Assembly (NCBI GenBank): GCA_029255685.2
Contig: CM055312.2
Coordinates: 10,440,649 to 10,504,648, forward strand
Origin: Silene conica
Taxonomy: Eukaryota; Streptophyta; Magnoliopsida; Caryophyllales; Caryophyllaceae
Direction of reading: 5' to 3'
Length of the DNA: 64,000 bases
The notes below the pieces were generated by a model, which worked only from the letters and a program-made list of their open reading frames with translations, was not told where the DNA came from and did not search any database. The translations under genes and the position numbers were made by a program. Positions 1 through 12,899 of this stretch are shown here, in pieces. The first letter of the stretch is position 1. Each line of letters opens with the position of its first letter.

Positions 1-81
1 TTTTCATAACAAACTCTAACAAACTCCAACTAACTTCAAAGCTTATTCAACAATGGCGTTCACACTACATGAAATCCTTCA
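1..81 (+). repeat. 5' LTR of copia element, 3' portion only
   Basis: Positions 1-81 match 5360-5440 with two mismatches and end in CCTTCA just before the primer-binding site. The rest of this LTR lies to the left of the window. Confidence 0.9.
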
Positions 82-359
82 TGGTATAAGAGCAGATTAA
101 TCTTGCTTCTGCATATCTTGTGTTTGATTCGTTTTCCTTTACTTCAATTTCCCCCAATTTTTAGGGTTTAACTCTTTCCTATTTCCAAAATCATAAAAAT
201 TCACAAAAACCATCAAAAATCTCAATCATGCCGACTACTACATCAGAATCAAGCACGATAGTCAATAAATCGATGCAAATTACTACTAATGATACTAATG
301 TGACGAAGATCGTCACAAATTTGTTCGACGGAACCGGTTTTAACAGCTAGAAACGAGGA

Positions 360-1148
360 ATGGAGATTGCTTTATCCGCGAAGAACAAATTAGGTCTTAT
401 TGATGGAACGATTGCTAAACCTGCTACTTCTGCCGCCAATTACAATATCTGGAAACAATGCAACGACATCGTTTTCTCCTGGATCTTAAATTCATTATCG
501 CCTGACATTGCTCAATCTGTGCTATATTCAAGTACCGCTCAAATCGCCTGGAAGGAGTTGGAAAATCGATTTGGTCAAAGTAATGGTGCGCTATTATTTG
601 GGATACATAAGAAATTAGTTGATATAGGTCAAGGAAATGATAGTATTTCAACATATTTCACCAAGATGAAGTTGATTTGGGATGAAATTGATGCTATGGG
701 ATTGAATCATGGATGCTCGTGTAATTGTTCTTGTGGAGCTACTGCTAAGCGCGATAAATTTCAACAAGATCAGCGTATTTTTCAATTCTTGATGGGATTA
801 AACCTATCCTACACTGTTATCAGAGGAACTATTTTACTTCAATCTCCCTTGCCTTCTCTTGCAACAGTTTATAACAGCCTATTACAAGAAGAGAGACAAA
901 GAGAGATTCAAAACGAAGCCCAGACTCATGTTGAATCAGCTGCGTTTTATGTCAAAAACTTCCAAAACAAAGGGTCGAATTTTCGTTACAATAAGCAACC
1001 TCAATATTCCAACAGTTCACAGACGAAGACAGGTTCATCGTCTCTGAACAATCAGCAACAACCAAAGGATGGTGACGAACTCTTGGTAAAATTCTGCAAA
1101 TACTGCAAAAATCCTGGTCACACTATTAGGTATTGCAACTTGCAATAA
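360..1148 (+). pseudogene. gag region of copia fossil
   Basis: This is the gag-like part of the element, about 262 residues. It has the copia-type gag (UBN2-like) pattern, with WKQCNDIVFSWI near residue 32 and a C-terminal CCHC knuckle (CKYCKNPGHTIRYC). It would make the nucleocapsid of the particle. It belongs to a broken element and is not a host gene. Confidence 0.8.
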
Positions 1149-3393
1149 ACTCCAATACAATAACAACAAAAAGCTTGCTAATGATGTTCAAGGGGATAAT
1201 TCTGGTCAACAAACACCTCAATCTGCCAATTTCAGTTTCAATTCTGGAGATATTTCACCAAAGATGCTGCAACAACTACAGAATATGATGAATAATGCTC
1301 CAGCCACTGCTTATTCTGACTCCAATGCTGCAGCCAACTTTGCTGGTAATACCTCTCACTCTCGTCTTTCTACTTGTCATGAAACTTGGATTCTGGATAG
1401 TGGTGCAAGTGATCACATGTGTGCTAATATTAACCTGTTCTCATTCATTAAAACTATCTCTCAACCTTTCTCTATTTCTTTACCTACTGACCATACCACT
1501 TTCATTGACTCTATAGGTACTGTTCCCATAAATTCTGCCTTGATTCTTAAGGATGTCTTGTTTGTGCCTTCCTTCAAATTTAATCTCCTTTCCATATTCA
1601 AATTGTCTAAACAACTCAATGCAACTGTTAATTTTTCACCATCATCTTGCTTTCTGCAGGGCTCTTCTATGAAGATGCCTCTGGTCCTTGGTAATATGAA
1701 CAAGGGATTATATCTTCTACGTCAGACCGTTGGACAATTAGTTCCATCTACTGTACCTAAATCCAGTAGCTTGAATAATGCCATATCTAATGTTGTGATG
1801 TCCAATTCTGCTGATGTTTAGCATTCTAGACTAGGCCACTTACCTCTGTATAAACTTCAATAATATGATTTCTGTAAGTTCTCTAATAATAATAAAAATT
1901 ACATTTTGTCATGTCTCATTTGTGCAAAAGCCAGACAGCATCGTTTCTCATTTCCTGACAGCCATATTCAATCTCACAGTGCTTTTCAAATTATTCATGT
2001 TGACCTATGGGGTCCCTATCCCAGTCAAACTCATAATGGACACACGTACTTTCTTACCATCGTAGACGACTATACTAGAACTACATGAGTCTATCTGTTG
2101 TCCTGCAAAAGTAGTGCCTTTGACTACATCAAAAACTTCATAGCCTTTGCTAAAACTCAATTCAACAGCATTGTACAGACTGTTAGATCAGATAATGCTC
2201 TAGAATTGGGTACAAGTCATGTCACCAAAAACTTCTTTTCTTCACATGGCATTATACATCAAACCCCGTGTTTCCATACACCTCAACAAAATGGAGTAGT
2301 TGAACGAAAACACAAGCATTTACTAGAGACTGCAAGAGCTTTAATTTTTTAATTCAATCTTCCTAAAAAATATTGGGGTGATTGCGTTCTCACAGCCACT
2401 TACATAATAAACAGAAGTTCAACAAAAATTCTTCACAACAAATCACCTTATGAACTTCTCTTTCACAAAGAACCAGACCTTCAACACATGAGATCCTTTG
2501 GTTGCCTCTGCTATGCCACTTCTCCCAAACCAGGCAGAGGTAAGTTTGACCTAAGAGTCATTCCTTCTTTGTTTTTTGGTTACCCTTTTGGAAAAATGGC
2601 TTACAAATTACTGAATTTAGAAAGTAAGTCCATTTTCATCTCAAGAGATGTTGTTTTTCATGAAACAACATTTCCCTATCTACCAGATACCTATTCACAC
2701 TTCATTCCCATTGCTACCACCTCCCTTGATTCACCTGATATTTTGTCTTCTCCTTCTGATTGTGCCCCTAATAATCCTACACCTGTCTCCACTAACCCAC
2801 ATAGCTACCTCAAACACTACTCCTGCCTCCATTAACACACCTGCCTTAAACACTACTCCTGCCTCCACTAACCCAGCTTCTCTCAGACACCCCACCAGAA
2901 CCACTCCTTTCCCTCACATTTTAAGGATTTTCATTGTCCTCTTGCAAAATCCAAAACTAATTCTCATTCCAACTTTATCTGTGCTCATACTCTTACATCT
3001 ATGTGCATTCTCACCTGTTCTTCCCCCCCATTAATTCTGTTCGTTGCACCAGTACATCTTCTGTCCATAGCACACATGTATTACTCCCTGTACAGGATCC
3101 ACAGTCTTATGAACATGCAAAAAATTTCCAGGAGTGGCAGCAGGCAATATCAGCAGAGTTTTCTGCACTTGAAGCCAATAATACTTGGACTCTTGTACCC
3201 CTCCCTCCTGGAAAGAAGTCCATCAGCTGTAAGTGGGTATTCAAGGTGAAACATAAAGCTGATGGTTCCATAGAACGCTATAAGGCAAGACTTGTTGTAA
3301 AAGGCTTCACACAGAAGGAAGGGATAGACTACACTGAGACCTTCTCTCCTGTTGTGAAGATGACTACTATTAGAAGCTTAGTGGCTGTGGCAA

Positions 3394-3937
3394 ATTGGGG
3401 TGTTAACGAGCCGAGCCGAGCCCGAGCTGGGCCTTGTTCGGCTTGTGCTCGATTACCAAAACTCGAGCTCGAGCTCGAGCCGATCTTACCCGAGCTTGAA
3501 AAAAAATGCGCTCGTTACAAAGCTTGCGAGCTTTAACACGAGCTCGAGCCAAATCGAGCCTATATAAAATTGTTTATTTTTTAATTTTTTCTTCCGATAT
3601 TTTCAGTAACAAGGTTCGAAGATTATATGTAAAAATATTTAGCAAATCAACAACAAGATATTTGATATATATATGATACAAAGATATAATAATGATAAAA
3701 TAATTTTATAAAATATGAGCATATTTTTATAAAATTTGATTAATATATTATGTAATCTCAAATGTTTGAGCCGCTCGCGAACTTTTCGAGTCGAGCCAGC
3801 TTTTGCTCGGCTTGACTCGTTAAGCTCTCGAGCCGAGCCCGAGCTCGAGTCGAGCTCACACGAGCCGAGCTTGACCGAGCTTTGACTGAGCCGATCTCGA
3901 GTTGCTCGCGAGCTGTCTCGTCTCATTAACAGCCCAA
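3394..3937. mobile_element. non-autonomous hAT-like element inserted in the copia RT region
   Basis: A 544-bp block interrupts the reverse transcriptase region. It is flanked by a direct repeat GTGGCAA (3387-3393 and 3938-3944; 7 of 8 bases if extended by one), the length expected for hAT. The ends form imperfect inverted repeats: the left reads ATTGGGGTGTTAACGAGCCG and the right, read inward, CTTGGGCTGTTAATGAGACG. Both flanks are rich in GAGC/CGAGCTCGAG, a subterminal pattern common in small plant elements. The interior is AT-rich with no coding capacity, so it moved with a transposase supplied from elsewhere. Confidence 0.8.
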
Positions 3938-5186
3938 GTGGCAATCAAGAAAGGATGGGCTTTATCTCAGCTTGATGTTAATAATGCGTTTCTCCATGGG
4001 GATTTGCACGTAGATGTTTACATGAAGCCTCCACCTGGCTTACACATTCCGGATTCATCTCTGGTTTGTAAACTGCAAAAGTCCCTCTATGGACTAAAGC
4101 AGGCTTCGAGACAGTGGTATGCCAAGTTGAGTTTAACTTTAAAATCAAGGGGTTACAAGCAGTCTATGAATGATTACTCGTTACTCCAAGTCCTTGGGTT
4201 GCTCCAGGGTTTATGTTGCAGTGTATGTTGATATCCTGATTACTGGGGATAATTCTGAAGAAATACATTGTCTTAAATCTTTTCTAGATCATACTTTTAA
4301 AATCAAAGACCTGGGATCACTTCACTATTTCCTAGGATTGGAGTTCGTTCATGTACCTGGTGGAATGGCCATTATGCAGCAGAAATACTTAAAGGAGCTG
4401 TTGACTGAGTTTGATTGTCTCAATGTATCTCCAATGACCACACCTATGCAGTCTTCTATCAAATTATCATCTGATTCAGGGATCTCTCTTTCTGACCCTA
4501 CTCCTTATAGGAGGTTGATAGGCAAACTGAATTTTATGACACATACTAGACCAGACATCTGTTTTGCCATAAAACACCTGAGTCAATTTCTGTCTGCTCT
4601 TTCTGATGTGCATTGGGATGCAGCCATACATTTACTGAAGTATCTCTCTGGTGCACCATCCCAAGGAATATTGTTGAATACTTCCACAAATTATAGCCTT
4701 CAAGCTTTCTGTGATGCAGATTGGGTAGCCTGTTCTCAATCCAGGAAGTCTGTCGGTGGTTATGTGATCCTTCTTGGTGGCAGCCTTATTTCCTGGAAGT
4801 AAAAAAAGCAACAGACTGTTTCCCTTTCATCTGTTGAGGCAGAGTACAGATCCTTGCGAAGAGTCACAGTAGAGCTGGCCTGACCTGGTTAACTCGTCTT
4901 CTCGCACAGTTTGATGTGCCAAATATCACTCTTGTTTCTGTCAAATGTGACAGTTCGACTGCTATTCATATCACCAAAAATCTTGTCTTCCATGAACGTA
5001 CTAAACACATAGACATTGATTGTCATTTCGTACGGGAATGTTTGCTCAATGGCCTAATTTCGTTATCCTATATTCCTACTCTTGAACAACCAGCTGACTT
5101 GCTCACCAAATCCCTTGGTGGTGGTCTTCACCATGGTTTACTTGACAAGTTGGGAGTGTTTAATCCACCCTCCAACTTCAGGGTGA

Positions 5187-5440
5187 TGTTGGAATACACC
5201 ATGAATCTAGTTAACCAATATGTCTAGATTCATTCATGTATGATTACTATATAAGTGAGTTGACTCTTGTAATAATTATTCACTCAATTCATAATAACAA
5301 ACCTCACATTATTTACCTGCTTTTGTTTCTCTAATTTCCTCTCTCCTATATCTTAGATATTTTCATAACAAACTCTAACAAACTCCAACTAACTTCAAAG
5401 CTTATTCAACATTGGCGTTCACACTACATGGAATCCTTCA
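5187..5440 (+). repeat. 3' LTR of copia element
   Basis: A 254-bp LTR that starts TGTTGGAATACACC and ends CCTTCA (TG...CA). It holds a TATA-like ACTATATAAG near 5248. Its end is nearly identical to positions 1-81. Confidence 0.88.
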
Positions 5441-5679
5441 GTCATTAATCACTATGGAGAATAAGTAAGAAGTTTAAGGATATACCATAGAAATTATAAA
5501 ATGTAGGGGTACAACATAGAAAATCAAAAGTTACGGAAATACACTGTAAAATATCCCTTTAAATTATACGATTACATCGTTTCAAGATAAAATTATGCTC
5601 GGGTGGACGTAAAGATAAATAGATAATCAGAGTATGCAGTTACAAATTAAGAAATTATTCAATGATGCGGTAAGAATTT

Positions 5680-5941
5680 AACATCAATTTTTGGCTTCTT
5701 TGTCATTTGCTTTATTCACGTTTGCCAATACCCGTTTGCTTTTGTGAATATCTTTAGTTACATATCGATAAAAATTATAAAACTTTGATATTCACATTGT
5801 ACTCCATAAGACAATTTAAACAAGATCTCACATGACTATCTTTTATGTTATATATTAGAAGTTGTATCGAAGATTTACTCGACTTATGAATAGTGTCCAT
5901 AAAGTGAAATGTATAGAATTGATTGGAATGGAGGAAGTATG
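5680..5941 (-). repeat. Stowaway-like MITE, degenerate
   Basis: The right edge reads GGAATGGAGGAAGTA, the reverse complement of a Stowaway-type end (TACTTCCTCCATTCC). The interior (AAGATCTCACATGAC, TTCACGTTTGCCAAT) resembles a widespread plant Stowaway family as I recall it. The left terminus is not clear. There is no gene here; the 77-residue frame on the minus strand is part of the repeat. Confidence 0.45.
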
Positions 5942-6533
5942 TTTTTGATTTTATGTACTTGCTCATCAACACCAAATGTTGCATGCGGCAGTAAATCAAA
6001 CTACGCATGTTGGTCCAAAATTGAAATATAATAATCCCGTAATTTGTTGTCCTATTCCATTTTTAATATCTCGATCGATTATCTTTTTATTTTATTTTAA
6101 GATTGTATTTGATGAACAATTTTATATTTAACACTTAATTTAATTTACTTGTCACCTTATAATTATCAGCTTTGTTTTTCCGGATATTAATACTTATTTT
6201 AACAAGCAAGGTGGCTAAGACTTTATTTTGACTTTGGTCTACAAGTCAACAACCAACATACTTTAACTTGATCATCTACCAAGGAAAATATAACGGCTTT
6301 CATCAGTGTGTCACTCAAGCTCTTTGTTAGCTACTCCTAGTCTCCTACTACTTTACTAGATAATTTAGGATACCAACTCACAAAATTTTGTTGATGCACA
6401 ACTCTTTAAAATCGAATAATCTTTCGTTTTAGTTATTTGTTTGCTTAGTTTTGATTAAAATGAGAAGTAAACAAATGCGAAGGAATAAAGTTACGTACAA
6501 TTTAGAATAGTCGTCCACGAAGGTGCTCGAGTA
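5942..6533. other. AT-rich intergenic stretch
   Basis: I see no gene, RNA or clear repeat here. The last bases contain the left copy of the 8-bp target duplication CTCGAGTA of the neighbouring hAT element. Confidence 0.5.
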
Positions 6534-6977
6534 CAGGGCCGGCCCTTAGCACGTGTGGGCTGTGCGGCCGCACAGGGCCTCAAATTTCTGAGGGCCGAAT
6601 AGATAAGAAAAAACATATTTTAAATTATTTGGTGCAATAAAATAGCATAGAAATCAATTTGTCTCATGGGTTTGGCTATTGGACTTGTGTTGAGATAACA
6701 CAGGTTATAGTTTCACCAATATTTTAGAAAATCCGTTACTAAAAATATCTTTCATAAGTTTTTTCATTTTGTTACTTTTATATGTTAGTCATGGAAAATA
6801 AATCGAACATACTATACATTAAAAAGTTTTTTAATAAAGTTCTAAATAATTTATAAAAAAACGGATTAATAATAATTTCAAATTATAATTTTTATAAGTA
6901 TACAAAGTAATTTATAAAGTAATGGGGCCGACTTTTAAAATCTCGCACAGAACCCCGAAATTTCGGAGACGGCCCTG
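6534..6977. mobile_element. non-autonomous hAT element with perfect 8-bp target duplication
   Basis: The element is 444 bp. It starts CAGGGCCGGCCCTTAGC and ends GGAGACGGCCCTG, giving short inverted ends (CAGGGCCG). It is flanked on both sides by CTCGAGTA (6526-6533 and 6978-6985). CAGGG-type ends and 8-bp duplications are hallmarks of the hAT superfamily. There is no transposase coding. The perfect duplication points to a fairly recent insertion. Confidence 0.88.
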
Positions 6978-7483
6978 CTCGAGTATGTTGAGGTCTTAAC
7001 GTGATTAACGCGATAATTAAGATTGGAAGAGTACTATACAAAACATTTTTCACACAAGAAAAAGAATCTATGAATGCGCTTAGCTTTGTCGACATTTTCA
7101 TGTGATCACATTTTATCGAAAAATATTACATTTTACAAAAAAATATAGAATGAGACCGTCTTATAGGAGAACTAGTGAAGATCGTAACACCCGCATTTAT
7201 TAATTGAATAATTCGAAATTAATAAAGAAACCGTAGTGAATTCTGAACGGAACATCAAACAAATAAAACTTAAAGAACATTAAATTCAATTCATAGTAAA
7301 ACTTACAAAATACAAACAAATTTCTTTTAAGGAGTATATAGCAGCATAAAATAACAAATTTAAAGCATAATTATTAAGCAAACATTAAACCAAAATAAAC
7401 ATTTTTTTGCCATCCATAAAACTTGAAATTTACGATCAATGTGAAATGACGAAAATGCCCTTCAATCTCATTATTCTGCAACA

Positions 7484-9049
7484 TTACATCCCTGCAGCCT
7501 TGAGCTCCCTTGGTTGTAGATAAACCTTAAGCCCATTTTTCATAAACAATGTCAATGACATCTTTTGCTCGACCCGGTGACCGGGAACCGGGTTAAGCCG
7601 GTACCGAAGCAGGACAGCAGATGCCACTGACTTCATTTGTAGGTAAGCCAAGTCCTTGCCTAGACAAGTTCTTGGTCCAGCATTAAACGCCACGAATTTA
7701 TACCCGTCTTTCGGGGGTTCAAACCGGTATTCGCCACCTGGACCGACCTCCGGTTCAGCTAACCATCTCTCTGGTCTAAACTCCATGCAGTCTTCTCCCC
7801 AAATTGACTTCATTCTTCCTACCGAATAAATCGAGTAGGTGACGGTCGAACCGGCCGGGACTACTGTACCGTCGGGTAAAACGTCGTCGTTTACGACGTA
7901 CTTGAAGTCTTGTGGGACAGAAGGGTATAATCGTAATGTTTCTGCTAGGGCTGCTTTGAGGTATACTAGCTTATCCGCTTCGTCGAATTCCAATGGTTGG
8001 TTAACCCAATCCGCTGTATTTTCACCCCGTGTTATGTTTAAAACGGATGAAATTTCATTTATAATTTTTGACTCGACTTCAGGGTGATTCATGACTAGAT
8101 AGAAAAACCAGCTGAGCGCGACAGACGAAGTGTCACGCCCAGCAAGAACAAAATTCAATGCGATACGTTTAAGTACGTCTTCGGCAAAAGCGTTGCCGTT
8201 TTGATCTTTTTTGTTCATAAATCTCGATAAAAGATCGTCCGACGGACTTTCTTTTCGAGCGTTTAATGCTCCGGACATGTAATTATCGACGACTTCTAGG
8301 GCTTTTTGTAATTTCCACTCCATTCCGATTTGAAATATCTTTTCTACCCTCCATATGAAACTAGGGTATAGGAATCGTCTAAGGGTAGTTTCGGTAGCTG
8401 AGTCGAACGCGTTTGCAAACGGGTTATCGGCTAAATCCGGGGATAGAGTTTGCGGGTCTTTTCCAAATGTAAGGCCACAAATGTTATCAAAGGTAAGCCT
8501 AAGCAATAAATCTTGTAAATCAACCGGTCTTTTCTCGAAAGCGGCTTTCTCCATAATATGCCACAATCGGTTTTTAATAGTCCGGTTAACCCACCGGTTC
8601 ATCGCTTGACGTAACGTCCTAGTGGTAAATTCAAGAGCCGCGGTTTTTCTTTGAATCAACCACGTTTCACCGTCGCTGTTAAAAATACCTTGGCCTAGTA
8701 AATCATGGAAAGCGGCTTGCCATTGTGGACCCTTAGGATAATTATCGAACCGGGTTCGAAGAATATGCTCAATATTTTTCGGGTGACACGTGACCGTAAA
8801 AAACCCTTGCTTGTAAGCCAAGAAAGGCAAGGCCACGGTACATGTTTGATATGTACCGGTACCACCCGTATTTTTAAGATTTCCCGCTATCCAATCGTGG
8901 AGACGATGGCGGTTCATTAGGGTATACGGTAAACTTCCGACTAATGGCCACACTTTCGGACCACTTAGTCGACGAGAAAGGTGAGTAAACCATAACATGT
9001 AGGCTGACGCCACGGCCGCTATACATAGAAAAACTTGTATAGCGTCCAT
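7484..9049 (-). CDS. CYP86A1: cytochrome P450 CYP86A1-like fatty-acid omega-hydroxylase
   Basis: An intact 521-residue P450 in a single exon, the usual size and structure for CYP86A. Visible landmarks: N-terminal membrane anchor (residues 4-22), I-helix AGRDTSS (303-309), K-helix ETLR (370-373), FRPERW (424-429) and the haem-binding loop [10 protein letters not shown] (455-464) with ligand Cys462. Long stretches, such as [26 protein letters not shown] and the C-terminal [19 protein letters not shown], match CYP86A1/HORST of Arabidopsis as I recall it. Members hydroxylate the terminal carbon of C16-C18 fatty acids on the ER membrane, using NADPH:P450 reductase, for root suberin or cutin. The start is chosen because the anchor follows it directly. 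A close CYP86A paralogue is possible; the subfamily is secure. No damage is seen. Confidence 0.93.
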   Translation of the reverse strand: MDAIQVFLCIAAVASAYMLWFTHLSRRLSGPKVWPLVGSLPYTLMNRHRLHDWIAGNLKNTGGTGTYQTCTVALPFLAYKQGFFTVTCHPKNIEHILRTRFDNYPKGPQWQAAFHDLLGQGIFNSDGETWLIQRKTAALEFTTRTLRQAMNRWVNRTIKNRLWHIMEKAAFEKRPVDLQDLLLRLTFDNICGLTFGKDPQTLSPDLADNPFANAFDSATETTLRRFLYPSFIWRVEKIFQIGMEWKLQKALEVVDNYMSGALNARKESPSDDLLSRFMNKKDQNGNAFAEDVLKRIALNFVLAGRDTSSVALSWFFYLVMNHPEVESKIINEISSVLNITRGENTADWVNQPLEFDEADKLVYLKAALAETLRLYPSVPQDFKYVVNDDVLPDGTVVPAGSTVTYSIYSVGRMKSIWGEDCMEFRPERWLAEPEVGPGGEYRFEPPKDGYKFVAFNAGPRTCLGKDLAYLQMKSVASAVLLRYRLNPVPGHRVEQKMSLTLFMKNGLKVYLQPRELKAAGM

Positions 9050-9200
9050 TATTATGATTTTAGTGTATAAGATACGGTTTTTGATTTAATTAAGGAATTA
9101 TTGTAGTTAGAAGATATAATTGAAGTGGATTTGAGGGTGTTAATATATATGGTACGTAAGATTATGGGATGATTGATTATTAGATAGGGTTGTTAGGAAA
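9050..9200 (-). promoter_or_regulatory. putative CYP86A core promoter
   Basis: On the minus strand ACCATATATATTAAC lies at about 9139-9153, roughly 90-100 bp upstream of the ATG, a normal distance for a plant TATA box plus short 5' leader. No further cis element is claimed. Confidence 0.4.
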
Positions 9201-9778
9201 TTTTTCATTTTTTCTGAGTTTTTGGATTAGTGACGCAAATGCATGGCTTGGGTGTAGAGTTTTTTTATCTAGTTTTGTTACTCGTATTGGAAAATGCGAA
9301 GGAATTTGTATTTGAGTGAATTATAAACGTAAATTACATATATTCGGGGTTACTCAGTGTCTAAATAGATTTCGGCCTATCATCCTCAGATGATTTACCT
9401 GGTATACGCAGGGGCGGATCCAGTAGGGGGGCCGGTGGGGCAGGTGCACCCCATGCCATTTTCGAAATAAGTTTTTATAAGCATCTTTAATAGATAGTAA
9501 GTTATCATGGCATAGTTGGTATGGGTGTATAGTTTTATCCATGAGGTACAAGGTTCAAATCCTAGTAACATTTAAGGATTTTACTTTTTTTTTTTTTAAT
9601 CAAAAAATTGTTTGAAATGAGATTTGAACCCACTACTTTTACATAACTTACCACACTAAGTCATTGAACCACTTTGATTTATTGTTAATTATAGTAATAA
9701 AATGTATTATATTCTATGAATGAGATATCCTTTTACATATACTTACAATCAATCAATATATCAATCAATCAATCAATA

Positions 9779-11933
9779 TATATACTTAAAGGAGGAACTT
9801 TTCGAGCGATTTCATTGGTTATTGTTTTAGAGTAATTTCATTGGCTATTATTTTGGTTAAATAAATAAATTATATAAATAAGAATATAATTAAATAGTAC
9901 TTCGTATCTATCTATTTATCTATCAAATAATAATAAAATATTAGCTAGATAATAATTGATTTTAAAGCAATTGTTTTAGAGTAATTTTATTGGCTATTAT
10001 TTTGGTTAAATAAATAAAGTATATAAATAAGAATATAATTAAATAGTATCTATCTATTTATCTATCAAATAACAATAAAATATTAGCTAGATAATAATTG
10101 ATTTTAAAGCGATTACATTGGCTATTACTTTCAAGCAATAAAAAAGTAAACAATTAACCAAAATACACAAAATTAAAAAAGATATCCGATAAACAAATAA
10201 TCGGGACGGTAGTATATAATAATATTCCGGTAAACAAGATACTACGTACTACGTAGTATTTAATATTGATAGAGTCTTTGTGGTTTATTGACAATGTGAG
10301 TCTCCAATGTCTGTTGGTAGTTTGTTATGAGCTTGATTACAATTTGTTGTGACTAGAATTAACTCATGCACTCATGCGAAGACATACGGATTTGCATTTT
10401 CATTGTTGCATCATAATTTTCTAATGATACATATTTTTGTAATTGGATAGCTTATTTTTTTATAATTTATTGTTGTTAATCATTGTAGTTTTGTTTATTT
10501 TTAAGCACACATATATATGATAAATTGTTTACTTATGTACAAGTTTAATATTTATATGCACATTATAATCGGTATAATATAATGTCGAGGGTTTACATGT
10601 ACGGAACAGATCTTCAAAATAATTACGTTGAAAAAGGTAACTCACATTATTTAACAATTTCTTACTCTGTAAAACGATTACCGAAAAAGAATACGAGTTT
10701 AAGAGAATCACGAACTAAAAAATACGAGCACTGCGAGTTATTAACCTAAGAATACGAGCTAATATAAAAAGTATACGAACTATTAAGCTAAGAATACGAG
10801 CTAATGTAAAAACAATACGATCTATTAAGATATGACGAGCTTTAAAATACGAGCACAAATGAATACGAGCACAAATGAATACGAGCTAAAGAAAAAACAA
10901 TGCAATACGTGCTTTAAAATATGAGCACAAATGAATACGAATATGAGATTAAAAGGATCACGAACTTAATTAAATATACAAGCACATAAGAATACAGTCT
11001 ATTAAGATGATAATACGAGCTAATATAAACAGAATACGAAAACACGAGCTAATTGAAACACTTCTCGAGCTAAAAAAATAGAACCAGATTTGCAATACAT
11101 CAAATTTCATGATATAATAGGCACTTAAGATTACGAGGTATAATTAAAAGAATATGAGCTACAAAATACGAATATATGAGAAATACGAGTTAATGTAAAA
11201 GGAATAAGAACTTAAGAGAATCAGGAACCAAAAAAATACGGGCACATAAGAATGCGAGCTATTAATGTAAGAATGCGAGCTAATAGATTTATTAAGTTAA
11301 GAATACGAGCTAATGTACCGAGCTAAGGTAAAAAAACACGAGCATATTAGAGGATCAAGAAATTACAAATATGAGCATATAAGAAGACGGGTTAATATAA
11401 AAAGAATATGAGCCAATGTAAGAAGAATACGGGCTAATAAGATAAGAATACGAGTTATATATTAAGATAAGAATACGAGCTAATGTAAAAAGTATACGAG
11501 CTAATAATAAGATAAGCATATGAGTTAATATTAAAAGAATACGAGCTTCAATTGTCTTTATATATTAGAAATATTGGATAAAAAGTTTCTTCAAGATGAT
11601 GCTCAAATGAAAAGTATAGAAGTTAATTATAAAAATATATGTGCTTAAAATATTATTTTGACAGTAATGCGTAATATGTAAGTGTATTTCCAAGACCATT
11701 GAATTGGAGATACATGTTTCCGTTTCTATTGGAGTTTCATGCACTTTCAACGTTCCATGTTGTTCGAGTTATGATACATTTGATATTTCATTAGTCATAA
11801 AAAACAATCATACTTAAATTATTCTCTGTATATGTCTATTATACTAAGTATTTTTAAAAGATTAACTGTTACGATAATTACTTTGAAACCATGTCAAAAT
11901 ATTACCCGGGCAACGCCCGGGCATGACATCTAG
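9779..11933 (+). mobile_element. Helitron 1 of a head-to-tail array
   Basis: The 3' end has the canonical layout: a perfect 7-bp-stem hairpin CCCGGGCAACGCCCGGG (11905-11921), then ATGACAT and CTAG (11930-11933) followed by T. The 5' region starts near 9779 (TATACTTAAAGGAGGAAC), a block shared with the two following Helitrons; the exact first base is uncertain. It is non-autonomous, with no Rep/helicase coding. It contains two near-identical direct copies of about 140 bp (around 9823-10105) and an array of AATACGAGCTAATG-type repeats. Confidence 0.82.
10690..11560. repeat. degenerate AATACGAGCTAATGTAAAA array (first copy)
   Basis: Dozens of imperfect units of roughly 18-30 bp built around AATACGAGCTAATGTAAAA and AATACGAGCTATTAAGATAAG fill this stretch. 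The same array type recurs in Helitron 2. No coding role is seen. Confidence 0.75.
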
Positions 11934-12324
11934 TATATATACTTAAAAGAGGAACTTTTCGAGCGATTTTATTAGCTATTGTTTTAGAGCAATTTCATTG
12001 GCTATTATTTGGTTAAAAAATTAAGTATATAAATAAAAATATAATTAAATAGTATTAAAATATCATATTATTAAAGGAAGTGTTTTGGAGTGATGAGATT
12101 GGTTGAATAATATAATAAGAGGTTTCAAAACAAGGATAAGATAAGATAAAATTTGCAATTATATTAAAAAATTAACTATAAGAAAATATAAAATAAGTGT
12201 TTGTTTTCTATAACTAGAATTTTAGATATACGATATACGAAGTATCTCTCAATTGTCAAACCATTCAAATACATTCATCAATTTTTAAAAAAATCTCAAG
12301 TATATACAATTTTCTTGATTAATT

Positions 12325-12708
12325 ATGGCCAAGGCAAAGTCGATTATTATCGTCATCATAGCCATTTGTTTGTGTACTATAGGATTCATAGACAACGTTC
12401 ACGCAAATGACGTGAACTACTCGATAACTTCAGCCGTCTTAACTCGACCCAAGTGCAATGGGTCGATGGCCAAGTGCCTAATAGGGGACGAGTTGGATGA
12501 GCTCGAGTTTGGGCTCGACTGAGAGAGTAATCGTCCCATTTTAGCGACGCAAGGGAAGTACGTAAGTTATGGTGCATTGTACAAGAATAGAGTGCCATGC
12601 TCGAAACGTGGTGCATCATACTATAATTGTAAGACGGGTGCACTAATCCTTAAATATTTCATAATCAAATTAAATTATGTGATATTGCTCTATAGTCTTG
12701 ACTCTTGA
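12325..12708 (+). pseudogene. captured RALF peptide gene fragment
   Basis: The reading frame opens with a hydrophobic signal peptide (MAKAKSIIIVIIAICLCTIG), then a pro-region with CNGSMAKC, as in RALF precursors. A TGA at 12520-12522 interrupts the frame after EFGLD. The same frame then continues through ESNRPILAT, which sits where the S1P cleavage site RRIL is normally found, into the mature-peptide motifs YVSYGAL, VPCS and GASYYNC. Homology stops at about 12643, so the last two of the four RALF cysteines are missing, and the frame runs into unrelated sequence up to a TGA at 12706. RALF peptides are secreted ligands of FERONIA-type receptor kinases. This copy is truncated inside a Helitron and very probably dead as a peptide gene. 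Confidence 0.85.
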
Positions 12709-12899
12709 CCTATATAATTTATATTTCTCGCTATTATTTGTCATGATTTCATTAAAATGCGGTTATTTTGTTTGTTGGATGCTAAATCAGTAAATTTCGA
12801 ACAAAAAATTGATATACGATAACATTTATTTTTACCCGAACAAGTGTCATACTATGTTGATGTGCACACATGTTGGTTAACCAATTTAAGAATATTATA

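Larger units (their letters stand above)
1..5440 (+). mobile_element. Ty1/copia LTR retrotransposon, broken
   Basis: The window opens inside the 5' LTR, which ends at 81. A primer-binding site resembling the tRNA-iMet complement (TGGTATAAGAGCAG) follows at 82-95. Parts in order: gag with a CCHC zinc knuckle (about 360-1148), protease with DSGASDHM (about 1390), integrase core with HTPQQNGVVERKH (about 2280), reverse transcriptase (about 3120-4400, with [13 protein letters not shown] near 3975) and RNase H (about 4690-5100). The integrase-before-RT order identifies Ty1/copia. The 3' LTR is 5187-5440. The element is a fossil with several breaks plus one inserted hAT element. About 80 bp can be compared between the LTRs, with two differences, suggesting an age in the low millions of years; this is a rough estimate from very little sequence. 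Confidence 0.93.

Noticed and set aside
7839-8920. Plus-strand frames opposite CYP86A
   Set aside because: Shadows of the minus-strand P450 coding sequence.
10690-11560. Possible CRISPR-like or satellite array
   Set aside because: Units are degenerate and irregularly spaced, there is no constant repeat plus unique spacers, and the genome is a plant's.
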